DNA from: a virus
IMG/VR virus record: IMGVR_UViG_3300020390_000002
Span: 1-64,000 of that record
Strand: one strand, 5' to 3'
Length of the DNA stretch: 64,000 nt
A program made the translations under genes and the position numbers. The notes beneath the pieces are model-generated. The model ran no database searches. It was not told where the DNA came from and worked only from the letters and a program-made list of their open reading frames with translations. This document shows positions 55,471 to 63,489 of the stretch, in pieces (positions within the stretch are counted from its first letter, which is position 1; each line of letters starts with the position of its first letter).

Positions 55471-56558
55471 TCGACGGCCTCCACGGTGGTCAAAATGTCG
55501 TCGCAGACCGTCTTGACGGCCTCCGGATCGTCGTATCCCTTCTCGTCGATGTACGCCGCAGTCGAGCCACGCAGCGTCTTGCCGGCGGTGACCGCCGCGC
55601 TACGGGTTGCAGCAGCCTTGCGGATGGGGATGACCGTGACGCCCAGCGCGCCGGCCTCCTTGAGCTGATTGCGCACGGTCTCGACGTCGGATTCGTTCTC
55701 GATCTCGACCTTCACGCGCACGAAGTGGCCATCGACCATCAGCTCGATGTCGTTGGGGTCGGTGTCGACCGTGATGTCCACGAACTGCGGCGCCTGGGTG
55801 CAGCGCCACTCGACCTTCTCCGGGTAGACCAGCAGGTGGCCCGCCTTCGTGTTCGGGTCGTTCCAGGTCTGGTGCGTGACCGCGCCGATGGAGTAGACGC
55901 CGTTACCGAAGTCGACATGATTGTGGTAGTGGCCGGCGAACACGCGCTTGAAGCCCAGTGCGGCCAGCTCGTCGGCCTCGAGACCGGAGTCCGGCAGGCC
56001 CTTGATCACGCCGTTGACCGGCGCATGGATGACGGCGTCGACTTGAGCGCAGTCACCGCCGCGTTCCGACAAGCCCTGCAGCCATTCCTGCATCGTCTTC
56101 ATAAGCTGCTGATGTGAACCATGCCAGGGGAAGAGCGCCACGTTCTGGTCGCAGTCGAGCTTGAAGCTGTTGCCGGCAGGATCGTTGACCATCGTCACAC
56201 CCACGCGCGTGAGCGCTTCGGCGGAATTGCTCAGCCGGAACGTGTCGTTGGTTTCCAGATCGTGGTTGCCGGGGATCGCGTAGATGTTCAGGTCGAACTG
56301 AGTTTTCAGTTCGGCGAACAGGTCGAGCGTGACGTTGAGCACCATCGGCGAGACCGAGCCGCGCACGTGAAAGATGTCGCCGCCGATCACCACGTCCCGG
56401 CCGCCGCGATCGATCAGCTCGCGACAGGCAAGCCGGATGTTTTCGCGGATACTCCACAGGCGCGAGTTGACGCCGTTCTCGTTGATGGTCGAGAACGCGG
56501 ACCACTCGTGCATGTGCAGGTCCGAGATCAGCAGATAGGGAACGCTACTTGCCGGCAT
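55467..56558 (-). CDS. SbcD/Mre11-like nuclease (gp47-like)
   Basis: A 363-residue metallophosphoesterase: ISDLHMH, VIGGDIFHVRG, PGNHDLE, and later FAGHYHNHV, the order of metal-binding motifs in SbcD/Mre11. The ATG at 56558 has GAGG six bases upstream and overlaps the end of the small membrane gene; an upstream ATG has no site. It is the partner of the SbcC-like ATPase. Confidence 0.92.
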   Translation of the reverse strand: MPASSVPYLLISDLHMHEWSAFSTINENGVNSRLWSIRENIRLACRELIDRGGRDVVIGGDIFHVRGSVSPMVLNVTLDLFAELKTQFDLNIYAIPGNHDLETNDTFRLSNSAEALTRVGVTMVNDPAGNSFKLDCDQNVALFPWHGSHQQLMKTMQEWLQGLSERGGDCAQVDAVIHAPVNGVIKGLPDSGLEADELAALGFKRVFAGHYHNHVDFGNGVYSIGAVTHQTWNDPNTKAGHLLVYPEKVEWRCTQAPQFVDITVDTDPNDIELMVDGHFVRVKVEIENESDVETVRNQLKEAGALGVTVIPIRKAAATRSAAVTAGKTLRGSTAAYIDEKGYDDPEAVKTVCDDILTTVEAVE

Positions 56559-56793
56559 TCTTGGCCTCGTCAAGCTGGGCCTCGAGGTCTGCATCGGCGT
56601 TCTTGATGAGGTTCGACATCACCATGAAGCCCGTCGCGAGCATCGAGTTCCAGATCAGCAGGCAGATCGCGAGGATCGTGAACAGCCAGTTGGTGCCGAC
56701 CGCGAGCGCGGCGATCAGGGCGACCGACAGGACGAAGTGTCCGAGCGTGAGCAGTGGGTTGAGGGTGCATTTGACGCCTTTGAAATGGTGCAT
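56545..56793 (-). CDS. Small two-helix membrane protein
   Basis: An 82-residue protein with hydrophobic helices (about 12-32 and 36-62) and an acidic C-terminal tail. First gene of the recombination operon, with AGAGGAC before the ATG. It could attach recombination proteins to the membrane, but that is speculation. Confidence 0.65.
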   Translation of the reverse strand: MHHFKGVKCTLNPLLTLGHFVLSVALIAALAVGTNWLFTILAICLLIWNSMLATGFMVMSNLIKNADADLEAQLDEAKNAGK

Positions 56794-56828
56794 GTTCTGT
56801 CCTCTTGTTGTGTGCTGAGTCTCTGCTT

Positions 56829-56856
56829 ATGATAAGTCAGCGCTGAGTTATGTCAA
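56829..56856 (-). promoter_or_regulatory. Promoter of the recombination operon
   Basis: On the minus strand a perfect TTGACA (56851-56856), 16 bases, TATCAT (56829-56834). The operator fills the spacer. Confidence 0.78.
56834..56849. promoter_or_regulatory. Operator palindrome
   Basis: AAGTCAGCGCTGAGTT between -35 and -10 of the recombination operon. Confidence 0.8.
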
Positions 56857-56863
56857 TAGACGG

Positions 56864-57295
56864 CTAGATTTTTATTTCGCCCTGCAGCAGCCGGAAGTGG
56901 ATCAGCGGCAGATACTTCTGATTCGCGCCGCCGCGACGCGAGTAGTCCGCGGACTTCACCTTGTGCGGATCATAGTAGTTGCTGATGTGGGTGAACCATT
57001 TGTCGCGACTGTTGCGCACCAGCACCACGATCCACTCGACGCCGCGCGCTCGTGCCATGCCGAGCGTCGAGACATCGAGCGCCCAGGTGGCGGTGCCCGC
57101 GCGCATGGCATCCGAGAGCGTCTTGCAGTCCGACCCCGCGCGGAAGATTTCGCGCGTGCTGCGATAGGCCACGTAGACCTGGCGGCCGGAGGGATGGAAG
57201 GTCACGAACGCACCGTAGAGCTTGCCCTTGTGCTTGAGCGGCTCGACCGTGCGGTCAGCGTTGGATTTCAGCATCGTGTATCGGCTCGGGGCCAT
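56864..57295 (-). CDS. Hypothetical basic protein, 143 residues
   Basis: A beta-rich basic protein (YGAFVTFHPSGRQVYVAYRS, then GVEWIVVLVRNSRDKWFTHI) without a recognised motif. The start could be ATG 57295 or 57274; the end of the upstream gene overlaps both. Unknown function. Confidence 0.55.
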   Translation of the reverse strand: MAPSRYTMLKSNADRTVEPLKHKGKLYGAFVTFHPSGRQVYVAYRSTREIFRAGSDCKTLSDAMRAGTATWALDVSTLGMARARGVEWIVVLVRNSRDKWFTHISNYYDPHKVKSADYSRRGGANQKYLPLIHFRLLQGEIKI

Positions 57296-57839
57296 CCTCG
57301 TAAGGGGTGAGATAAAGCGCCTGCAGCTGCAGGTCCTCCTTGTTCATGAACGCGCCGTAGGCTTTGCGCAGCACCGCATCGACATGGGCGACGGGATCTT
57401 CGGGCTTGTCGTGGAGCGCGCAGTGATTGAACTTCGCGTGCGCCAGCAGAATGGCGTTGTAGCCGCCGGCGAATACCTGCCGGGTGCGGGCGTAGCCGAA
57501 GATGTTGTCCGCCACGCTGTCGTAGAGCGCAACGGTGGTGCCCGTGCTCAGGCGCTCGGTCCAGGCGCGGCCAAGCCGCATCGTGTTGAAGGTCGTCTCC
57601 ATGCCGATCAGCGGCGGCCGGAAGGCCACCAGCGGTATGAACTTCTCGCACCAGCGCGTGCGTATCTGGACGAACGACGGTGCCGCTGCGAGCCTGCCGA
57701 CCGCGCACAGGGCAGCGCGCCCACAGCAGTCGCAGAGGTTCACGTCGCGCGCCTGCTCGGGCTGCGTCTCGATCGTGAATGCCCCGTTGGGGTGACGCTT
57801 GACCCGCTGGCTGAGCTTGTTGTCGAGGCCGGAGCTCAC
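57255..57839 (-). CDS. Hypothetical Cys-motif protein, 194 residues
   Basis: A soluble protein with an N-terminal CDCCGRAALC cluster and a central MRLGRAWTERLSTGTTVALYD segment reminiscent of an ASCH-type RNA-binding pattern; that resemblance is weak. The GTG at 57839 overlaps the preceding TGA (GTGA). Unknown. Confidence 0.55.
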   Translation of the reverse strand: MSSGLDNKLSQRVKRHPNGAFTIETQPEQARDVNLCDCCGRAALCAVGRLAAAPSFVQIRTRWCEKFIPLVAFRPPLIGMETTFNTMRLGRAWTERLSTGTTVALYDSVADNIFGYARTRQVFAGGYNAILLAHAKFNHCALHDKPEDPVAHVDAVLRKAYGAFMNKEDLQLQALYLTPYEDGPEPIHDAEIQR

Positions 57840-58117
57840 GCCTCGTCTTCCTCGGCCGCGCACTTCTGACAGAGCCAGGTCTCGTCGTCGTCGTCGAGCG
57901 TCGCTTCTTCGGTCGGCACGTCGTCGTAACAGTCACCACAGACCTTGTGGTCCGCCGTGTTGATGTCTTCGAAGCTGACCCACTCCCAGGTCTGGACGTA
58001 AGCGCCGTACTCACACCCGAACGAGACGACGGCGTCCGCATCGGCTCCGGACGCGCATGCGTCGCGAACGCGCTCAACTATTTTCTTTTGATTTTCATCG
58101 TACTCGACGTCAGGCAT
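57836..58117 (-). CDS. Acidic zinc-ribbon protein, 93 residues
   Basis: An acidic protein with C-x2-C pairs (CGDC and CQKC) in the second half, a likely zinc ribbon. The ATG at 58117 has GGAG seven bases upstream; a longer frame lacks one. Convergent with, and divergent from, neighbouring units: it is the first gene of this minus-strand series. Confidence 0.6.
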   Translation of the reverse strand: MPDVEYDENQKKIVERVRDACASGADADAVVSFGCEYGAYVQTWEWVSFEDINTADHKVCGDCYDDVPTEEATLDDDDETWLCQKCAAEEDEA

Positions 58118-58254
58118 GCGTGTTCTCCATGTTTTCTGATATGAAAATGATATGCGCACAGAAGCGGCGAAGCACGCAATGGCGAAATGCCACGAGGAGA
58201 TTCGCCGCTGTCGCGCGGATAAACTCCGCTCAGGGTAAAAATCGAGGGAAAAAA

Positions 58255-58488
58255 ATGACGTTGGACGGAATAAAGGAGCGACTCGCATTCGCTCGGGTCG
58301 CAACGGGCCTGATTGTAGTGACGGACGCTTCAATAATTGGCGTGACCTTCAACTCCTGGGGCAACCCGGCGCGCGAGATCACGATCGCCTGGGGCGCGAC
58401 GAGCGCCATTGTCTTAACGGCGATGGCCGTGTGCGCTATCATCTACGCAACGCACCTGATTCGCCGCATGGAGGAAGATCATGCTTGA
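58255..58488 (+). CDS. Two-helix membrane protein on the plus strand
   Basis: A 77-residue protein with two hydrophobic helices (about 15-31 and 42-67) and charged ends. GAGGG lies seven bases before the ATG. It is one of only two plus-strand genes in the right 40 kb, sharing a unit with the next gene. Candidates are a holin or an exclusion protein. Confidence 0.65.
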   Translation: MTLDGIKERLAFARVATGLIVVTDASIIGVTFNSWGNPAREITIAWGATSAIVLTAMAVCAIIYATHLIRRMEEDHA

Positions 58489-58573
58489 GCTATTCAACAA
58501 CGTAATGGTCCCCCTGTCGGCGGTGTCCTTTGTCGCCATGCTGGGCTGGGCGATCTACTACATCACCCACTAG
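58481..58573 (+). CDS. 30-residue membrane peptide
   Basis: A short peptide with one hydrophobic helix (VPLSAVSFVAMLGWAIYYI). The ATG overlaps the end of the preceding gene, with GGAGG six bases upstream, so it is translated. It ends directly before a bidirectional terminator. Confidence 0.65.
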   Translation: MLELFNNVMVPLSAVSFVAMLGWAIYYITH

Positions 58574-58587
58574 ATCGGACAGTGCAT

Positions 58588-58617
58588 AAAAAGCGGGCCA
58601 TCGGCCCGCTTTTTTTA
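58588..58617. terminator. Bidirectional terminator
   Basis: AAGCGGGCC / GGCCCGCTT stem with a 3-base loop and T runs on both strands. It ends the plus-strand pair and the minus-strand recA-like operon. Confidence 0.9.
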
Positions 58618-58637
58618 TGCCTGCGATCCGCGAGCGG

Positions 58638-59660
58638 TCAGGCGGATTCGGGGAACAGCTCCAGCAACTTGGCGGTCTCGTCATTGGCCGCAATACGTTC
58701 GATCAGCGTCGAGCGGGGGAATTTCTTGCCGTCCCATTCGATGTTGTTGCCCGCCTTCTCGAGCCGACCCATTTCCAGCAGCGCGTCGATGCTCGAGCCG
58801 ATCACGTCGAACTTGCCGGTGCCGTCCTCCTGGTAGAGGAAGTCCCATTCGCACTTGCCGAACGGGCGATAGACCTTGTTCTTGATGATCTCGGCGCCGA
58901 TGCGCTGACCGATCCGAACCTTCGCACCGCCGACCGTCTTCGTGAGCTGGCTGCGACCGAGCTTCACACGCACCGACGCATAGAACTCGGGCGCGTTGCC
59001 ACCCGGGGTCGTCGTCGGATCGCCGAACATGACGCCGATCTTGGTGCGCGCCTGATTCAGGAACAGCGCCAGCATTTCATACTGCTCGCACCACTGCGCC
59101 AGTGCCGGGAAGCTGGCAGAGGTCGCACGTGCCAGCGCAGTGTTGTCGGACATATTCAGCGCAGCGACACCCTTGTCCTCGATGTTGTTGAACTTCGATT
59201 GCGGCACCATAGAGGCAAGCGAGTCGAACACGCAGACGATCGGGGCGTCCGGGTCGATCAGGCTCTTCTCGCGGATCACCTTCGCCATGTTCATGGCGGT
59301 AGCGATCGACTCCTCGAACGTCTTGGGCGCCTTGTAGACCCACTGGCCCGGATCGACATTCAGGCCGAGCGCGACGCCCTGTCCCACGTCGAAGCTGCGC
59401 TCGTGGTCGAAGAAGGCGGCGACGCCGCCGTTACGCTGTGCGGTCGCCATCGCGCAGGTCGCGATCGCGGTCTTGCCGGAGGACGGCGGGCCGAACATTT
59501 CGACGATACGGCCCAGGGGAAAACCGCCGCCGTGATAGTGGCCGGAGATTTCGTAGTCGAGCTTGGGGTAGCCGGTCGACAGGAACATGCGGACTTCCTG
59601 CCGCGGATCGTTGATGCCGATCGCGGCCTCCAGCTCAGCAGCCAGGTCCTTTACACTCAT
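58638..59660 (-). CDS. RecA/UvsX-like recombinase
   Basis: A 340-residue RecA-superfamily protein: Walker A GPPSSGKT (57-64), CVFDSLAS as Walker B, FLNQARTKIGVMFGDPTTTPGG as the L2 region, and an acidic end. It forms filaments on single-stranded DNA for strand exchange, working with the gp32-like SSB, gp46/47-like pair and UvsW-like helicase. GGAGG lies before the ATG. Last gene of the operon. Confidence 0.95.
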   Translation of the reverse strand: MSVKDLAAELEAAIGINDPRQEVRMFLSTGYPKLDYEISGHYHGGGFPLGRIVEMFGPPSSGKTAIATCAMATAQRNGGVAAFFDHERSFDVGQGVALGLNVDPGQWVYKAPKTFEESIATAMNMAKVIREKSLIDPDAPIVCVFDSLASMVPQSKFNNIEDKGVAALNMSDNTALARATSASFPALAQWCEQYEMLALFLNQARTKIGVMFGDPTTTPGGNAPEFYASVRVKLGRSQLTKTVGGAKVRIGQRIGAEIIKNKVYRPFGKCEWDFLYQEDGTGKFDVIGSSIDALLEMGRLEKAGNNIEWDGKKFPRSTLIERIAANDETAKLLELFPESA

Positions 59661-59669
59661 GGTGCCTCC

Positions 59670-60602
59670 TTATCGGGAAAAGCGTTCGGCCCAGAGGTCG
59701 AACTTTTGGAGAATCGATTGGAAATTCAGCTCACGACACAGGCGCTCGAAGGCGTCCATGTCGGGCTTGGGGTTGCCCACCTGCAGCTGTAGCCCGGTCG
59801 GGTCCGTTTGCAGGTTCATCAGCTTGAAGTTGCGCTTGAACACGTCCAGGCGCCCGACATGCTCATGCTTCGGACAGGGCTTGTTCTCGGCGAGGTCGCG
59901 GTAGGGCTTGGGAATCTTCTGGCCAGCCAGTTCGCCGCCGTTGTACGCCTTCACGAAGGCCGGCACCGAGCCAAACTCCGCCAGGAGCTCCGCGGCCTTC
60001 TGCTCACCGAGCATGCCGACCGGATGAATGTTGTCCGAGTTGTCACCCTGCAGCGCCTTGCCCTGCAGGAAGGCAGCCGGCGTGGCGTATCCGGTGAGAT
60101 CGAGAAAGGTCTCGTGGTGGACGAACTTGTAGTTGTCGTCGCGGGCATTCATCCAGGCGCAATTCGGGCGCACCAGCTGAATCCAGTCGCGGTCGCCGGT
60201 GACCAGGATCACGCCATTGTTCGGCTTGGCCAGCAGTCGCCGCGCGAGCACGCCGGCGAGATCGTCGGCCTCCTGGCCCGGATCGTAGATGGCGCCGACA
60301 CCCAGCGTCTCGCAGACGCGCTTGATGTCGTCCTTCTGGTCACGGAATGCGGCCCGCATCTTGGCGATCTTCGGGTCCATCTCCCGCTTTTCCTTGTATT
60401 GCGGGTAGAGGTCGTAGCGCCACTGGCTATGCCCGTCCCAGAGAACGATGATGCGTGCGTGGGGCTTTTCGCCGATCAGGAAGTTCAGCTTCTTGGCGAA
60501 GCCGAAGATCGCCTGCACCTCGCGATTGCCGACCGTCAGTCGGGCTGACTGCTGTGCGGCGTATCCGACCGAGTGCGCGTCGATAAGGTATGTCGTTTTC
60601 AT
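59670..60602 (-). CDS. 5'-3' exonuclease / flap endonuclease
   Basis: A 310-residue FEN-type nuclease: IDAHSVGYAAQQ at the N-terminus, PQYKEKRE, DPGQEADDL with acidic metal ligands, VTGDRDWIQLV, and the helix-hairpin-helix LQGDNSDNIHPVGMLGEQKA. It removes RNA primers and flaps, like T4 RNase H or T5 D15. GAGGGGCA lies before the ATG. Confidence 0.92.
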   Translation of the reverse strand: MKTTYLIDAHSVGYAAQQSARLTVGNREVQAIFGFAKKLNFLIGEKPHARIIVLWDGHSQWRYDLYPQYKEKREMDPKIAKMRAAFRDQKDDIKRVCETLGVGAIYDPGQEADDLAGVLARRLLAKPNNGVILVTGDRDWIQLVRPNCAWMNARDDNYKFVHHETFLDLTGYATPAAFLQGKALQGDNSDNIHPVGMLGEQKAAELLAEFGSVPAFVKAYNGGELAGQKIPKPYRDLAENKPCPKHEHVGRLDVFKRNFKLMNLQTDPTGLQLQVGNPKPDMDAFERLCRELNFQSILQKFDLWAERFSR

Positions 60603-60672
60603 TCTTGCCCCTCTAGGAAGCAGGGCCGGATTAACCGGCCCTGCGGGTTGCGCCTTGTGTCCGCGACCGGGC

Positions 60673-61659
60673 TTACGAGCCCAGCGCGTCCAGCTCGGCC
60701 ATCAGGGCATCCACGTCCTCGTCGTCCGAGCTGGCCGCAGCCTGGACCGGGTTCGCGGCCGGAGCAGCAGCCGGAGCAGCAGCCGGAGCAGCAGCCGGAG
60801 CCGGGGCAGCAGCCGGGGCCGGAGCCGGGGCAGCAGCGGCCGGAGCGGCGGGCTCCGACTCGGTGAAGTCGGCATCGCTGACGTCACTGAGGTCTTCGTC
60901 GAGGCTGATTTCACTCAGACTCGGCGCCTTCGCAGCGGCAGGAGCGTGCGTCAGAGCGCCCGCGCCCGTCGAAGCCGTCACCAGACCGCGCGTTGCGTTG
61001 ACCACGCCCAGCGCCTTCTGCAGACCCGCCTCGTATTCCTGATCGACGTACTCGTCGAGGTTGGTCACCTTGTCCATGATCGACGGATCGATCGCGGTGG
61101 ACTTGACGGCCACGTTGACGGTGTATTTCGTGCTCAGGCCGGTGCCGTCGCGTTCGATCATCACGTCATAGCCTTCGGCGAAGTCGAAGATATTGACGCC
61201 TTCGTCGTAGTAGTTCTTGGCGACGTTGCAGAACTGCTCGAACACGGTCATCGGCATTTCCAGCACGACCGGCGTGTTCGGCTCGGAACCATCACGACGC
61301 AGCGCGTTGACCAGCATGCGCGGGGTGGCCTTGCTCGCTTCCAGCGCCTTGATCGTGGCGTCGTCGTGCGCGTCACGGATGCCCTCGCTGATCAGCTCGC
61401 ACACCCGGCACGGACGGCCATAGGTGGCCTCTGCGCAGATGTAGACGGCCTTGACCTCGTCGCTGCCCGGCGCCTTCAGGAAGTGAACGCCGTAGCCGTG
61501 GAAGAACGGCTGCTCTTCACCATTCGGGCCTTTCGGGCGCCAGGACGGAAGCACGCGATAGCGCGACTTGCCCGGCGTGATCTTGGCCGTGCGCTCACGG
61601 CGGCCCGAGCGGGCCTGCGCCTGCTTCTGCGCGGCATTAAGAATGTCCAACATGCTCAT
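60673..61659 (-). CDS. gp32-like single-stranded DNA-binding protein
   Basis: A 328-residue protein with an N-terminal self-association region, a core with a gp32-type zinc site (His54 or His59, Cys75, Cys84, Cys87 in YICAEATYGRPCRVC), a long Ala/Pro-rich linker built from repeated Pro-Ala units, and an acidic C-terminus (DDEDVDALMAELDAL) for protein contacts. It protects and organises single-stranded DNA at the fork. AAGAGG lies nine bases before the ATG. Assigned by motif order, not by alignment. Confidence 0.85.
   Translation of the reverse strand: MSMLDILNAAQKQAQARSGRRERTAKITPGKSRYRVLPSWRPKGPNGEEQPFFHGYGVHFLKAPGSDEVKAVYICAEATYGRPCRVCELISEGIRDAHDDATIKALEASKATPRMLVNALRRDGSEPNTPVVLEMPMTVFEQFCNVAKNYYDEGVNIFDFAEGYDVMIERDGTGLSTKYTVNVAVKSTAIDPSIMDKVTNLDEYVDQEYEAGLQKALGVVNATRGLVTASTGAGALTHAPAAAKAPSLSEISLDEDLSDVSDADFTESEPAAPAAAAPAPAPAAAPAPAAAPAAAPAAAPAANPVQAAASSDDEDVDALMAELDALGS
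60750..60840. repeat. GCCGGAGCAGCA repeats encoding the SSB linker
   Basis: Short tandem GCAGCAGCCGGA-like units encode the Pro/Ala linker of the SSB. Length variation here would change linker length without breaking the frame. Confidence 0.75.
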
Positions 61660-61694
61660 AGATAGGTTCCTCTTAGTTGTGCAGTCGTAAATGT

Positions 61695-61710
61695 AAGTCA
61701 GTGGTGATTT
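61695..61710. promoter_or_regulatory. Operator palindrome
   Basis: AAGTCAGTGGTGATTT in the leader of the SSB gene, next to a TAATAA-like -10 (about 61709-61714). Confidence 0.68.
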
Positions 61711-61722
61711 ATTACTGCGATG

Positions 61723-62235
61723 TTAATGTTCTCGTCCAACCTGGCCTGCGATTCGGGTTGCCTCGTCACGAGCCGAGCCGCCTGAACCCGTTGTTCCGCT
61801 AACGGTGACACGGGCCTGGCCCTTCATTTCTTCGAGCTGACGCTTACCGACCTGCACGAGCATGTCGCGACGCTGCTTGAAGGCTTCGAGCGCGTTACGG
61901 GCCATTTCCGCGATCATGCGCGAGTCATTGGCCAGCTTCGCTGCCTGGATATAGTCGGGGTGCAGGATGATCCGCTCCTCGACCATGTTCTCCGTCACTT
62001 TCTTGCCGCCCTCCGCGGCATCCTCGCGCACCGCATGGGCGACACGCGCGCGCACGTGGGTCATGTGCGTCTTGAACCGATCCGCCTGATGCTGCGCCTG
62101 CGCGTAAATGTTCCCGTAGTAGGAATACAGCGACGCCTGCTGCATCATGGCCGTGTCGATGTCCACGTCCGAAAAAGCGACCTGCTCCTTGAGCTTCGCA
62201 GGGTCGATGAACTTCTTGAAAACAGGAGCGGTCAT
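61723..62235 (-). CDS. Helical protein between SSB and polymerase
   Basis: A 170-residue helical protein with a basic centre and a disordered Gly/Ser/Thr tail. Its position between the gp32-like SSB and the polymerase suggests a replication accessory such as a recombination mediator or helicase loader, but no motif confirms it. The ATG at 62235 has AGAGGA nine bases upstream. Confidence 0.55.
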   Translation of the reverse strand: MTAPVFKKFIDPAKLKEQVAFSDVDIDTAMMQQASLYSYYGNIYAQAQHQADRFKTHMTHVRARVAHAVREDAAEGGKKVTENMVEERIILHPDYIQAAKLANDSRMIAEMARNALEAFKQRRDMLVQVGKRQLEEMKGQARVTVSGTTGSGGSARDEATRIAGQVGREH

Positions 62236-62263
62236 AGAATTTTGTCCTCTTTCTGATGAATGA

Positions 62264-62292
62264 ACTATAGTCGTCGCTGAGTAGAAAGTCAA
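62264..62292 (-). promoter_or_regulatory. Strong promoter of the SSB/RecA region
   Basis: On the minus strand TTGACT (62287-62292), 17 bases, TATAGT (62264-62269). The operator lies directly upstream and overlaps the -35. Confidence 0.78.
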
Positions 62293-62305
62293 TCAGCGGT
62301 GACTT
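62290..62305. promoter_or_regulatory. Operator palindrome
   Basis: CAATCAGCGGTGACTT overlapping the -35 of the 62235 gene promoter, as at the terminase promoter. Confidence 0.78.
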
Positions 62306-62310
62306 ACTTT

Positions 62311-63489
62311 TTACACCGCTTCAGCGGCCTTCACGAACACTTCGTCCAGAAGGTTCTGGCGATCCGGCTCGAACGAGATCATCCCCGGATTGAGGCCGAA
62401 GATGATCGTGGCGTCGCGGCGCGTGTCGTACACGGCCTGCCCGCACAGTGCCTCCCAGCCGCCTTTGGCCTCCGGCACGAGGTGGCGTATCGACTTCGAG
62501 CCCAGCGCGATGATGACCGGCGGCTTCAGCAGCTCGATCTCCCGATCCAGGTAGCCGCTGCAGGCGTTGATCATAGCGTTGGTGATGCCGTCCTCGCCCT
62601 TGATCGACTTCACCAGCGTCGTGAAGTAGCCGTCCGAGACCTTGAGCCCGGCGTTCTTGAGCGCGGTCACAAGGAAGTTGGACGCCTTACCCTCGATCAG
62701 CTTGCCGGCCTGGTCCTCCGACCAATTCGGGCAATCGGAAACGACCATGAACTTCGGCTTGCTGCCCAGGCGCGGCAGCGGGTGAACACCGCCGGCGAGC
62801 GGGCACTTGTCGCAGACGCGGGTCTCGTTGATCAGGTGGATGATCTTCGCCTTCACGAACTTGTCGACCACCACCTGCCGATCCGCCTTGACCACCTGAT
62901 TGATCAGGCCGGGCAGCAGCTCGATCTGATCGCGCAGACGATCCGGGTGGCGGGCGTCGATCGACCCCGCTTCGATGGTCGCGAACGCGCCCACGCGGCG
63001 CAGACGATCCTGCACCAGCGAATTGCAGGCGCGCAGGCTCACGTTCTCGATCAGGTCGGTGATCGACTCGAACTTCCCGCCGGACTTGTCGCGCGCCTTC
63101 ATGATCGCCTGGCTGCCCTTGTCGGACACCCCCTTGACTGCAGAGAACGGCATCACGATCGTGGGCTTGGCGCGGCCCGTGTCCCAGGCGATCTCGAAGC
63201 GGTCGGTCGACTCGTTGATATGCGGCGGCATGACCAGGATGCCCTCAGCCTCGATCGCGCTCACCAGCGACGGCCGGCGGTCCTCGTCGGCCATGTCCAG
63301 CGATGCCGCGAAGAACTCGGCCGCGTAGTAGGTCTTGAGATACATGGACCAATAACTGATGACGCTGTATTCGCACGAATGTGACTTGTTGAAGGCGTAA
63401 CCGGCGAACTTCTCGATGCGCGAAAACAGCGCGTGCGCGGCGGTCTCCTCCATGCCAGGGTCGGCAACACTTACGCTCTTAATTTTCAT
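62311..63489 (-). CDS. DnaE polymerase C-terminal part fused to a UDG-like domain
   Basis: A 392-residue protein. Residues 1-165 match the end of the polymerase III alpha fingers: EKFAGYAFNKSHS, VISYWSMYLKTYYAAEFFAA, then AVKGVSDKGSQAIMKAR and FESITDLIENV. Residues 210-380 look like a family 4 uracil-DNA glycosylase: CDKC, VVSDCPNWSEDQAG, KPPVIIALGSKSIRHL. The usual final HPS is replaced by NPG, and Fe-S type Cys are partly kept (CDKC plus two later Cys). The polymerase N-terminus is missing here; the start overlaps the stop of an HNH gene (ATGA), so the polymerase gene is split by that gene. Confidence 0.75.
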   Translation of the reverse strand: MKIKSVSVADPGMEETAAHALFSRIEKFAGYAFNKSHSCEYSVISYWSMYLKTYYAAEFFAASLDMADEDRRPSLVSAIEAEGILVMPPHINESTDRFEIAWDTGRAKPTIVMPFSAVKGVSDKGSQAIMKARDKSGGKFESITDLIENVSLRACNSLVQDRLRRVGAFATIEAGSIDARHPDRLRDQIELLPGLINQVVKADRQVVVDKFVKAKIIHLINETRVCDKCPLAGGVHPLPRLGSKPKFMVVSDCPNWSEDQAGKLIEGKASNFLVTALKNAGLKVSDGYFTTLVKSIKGEDGITNAMINACSGYLDREIELLKPPVIIALGSKSIRHLVPEAKGGWEALCGQAVYDTRRDATIIFGLNPGMISFEPDRQNLLDEVFVKAAEAV

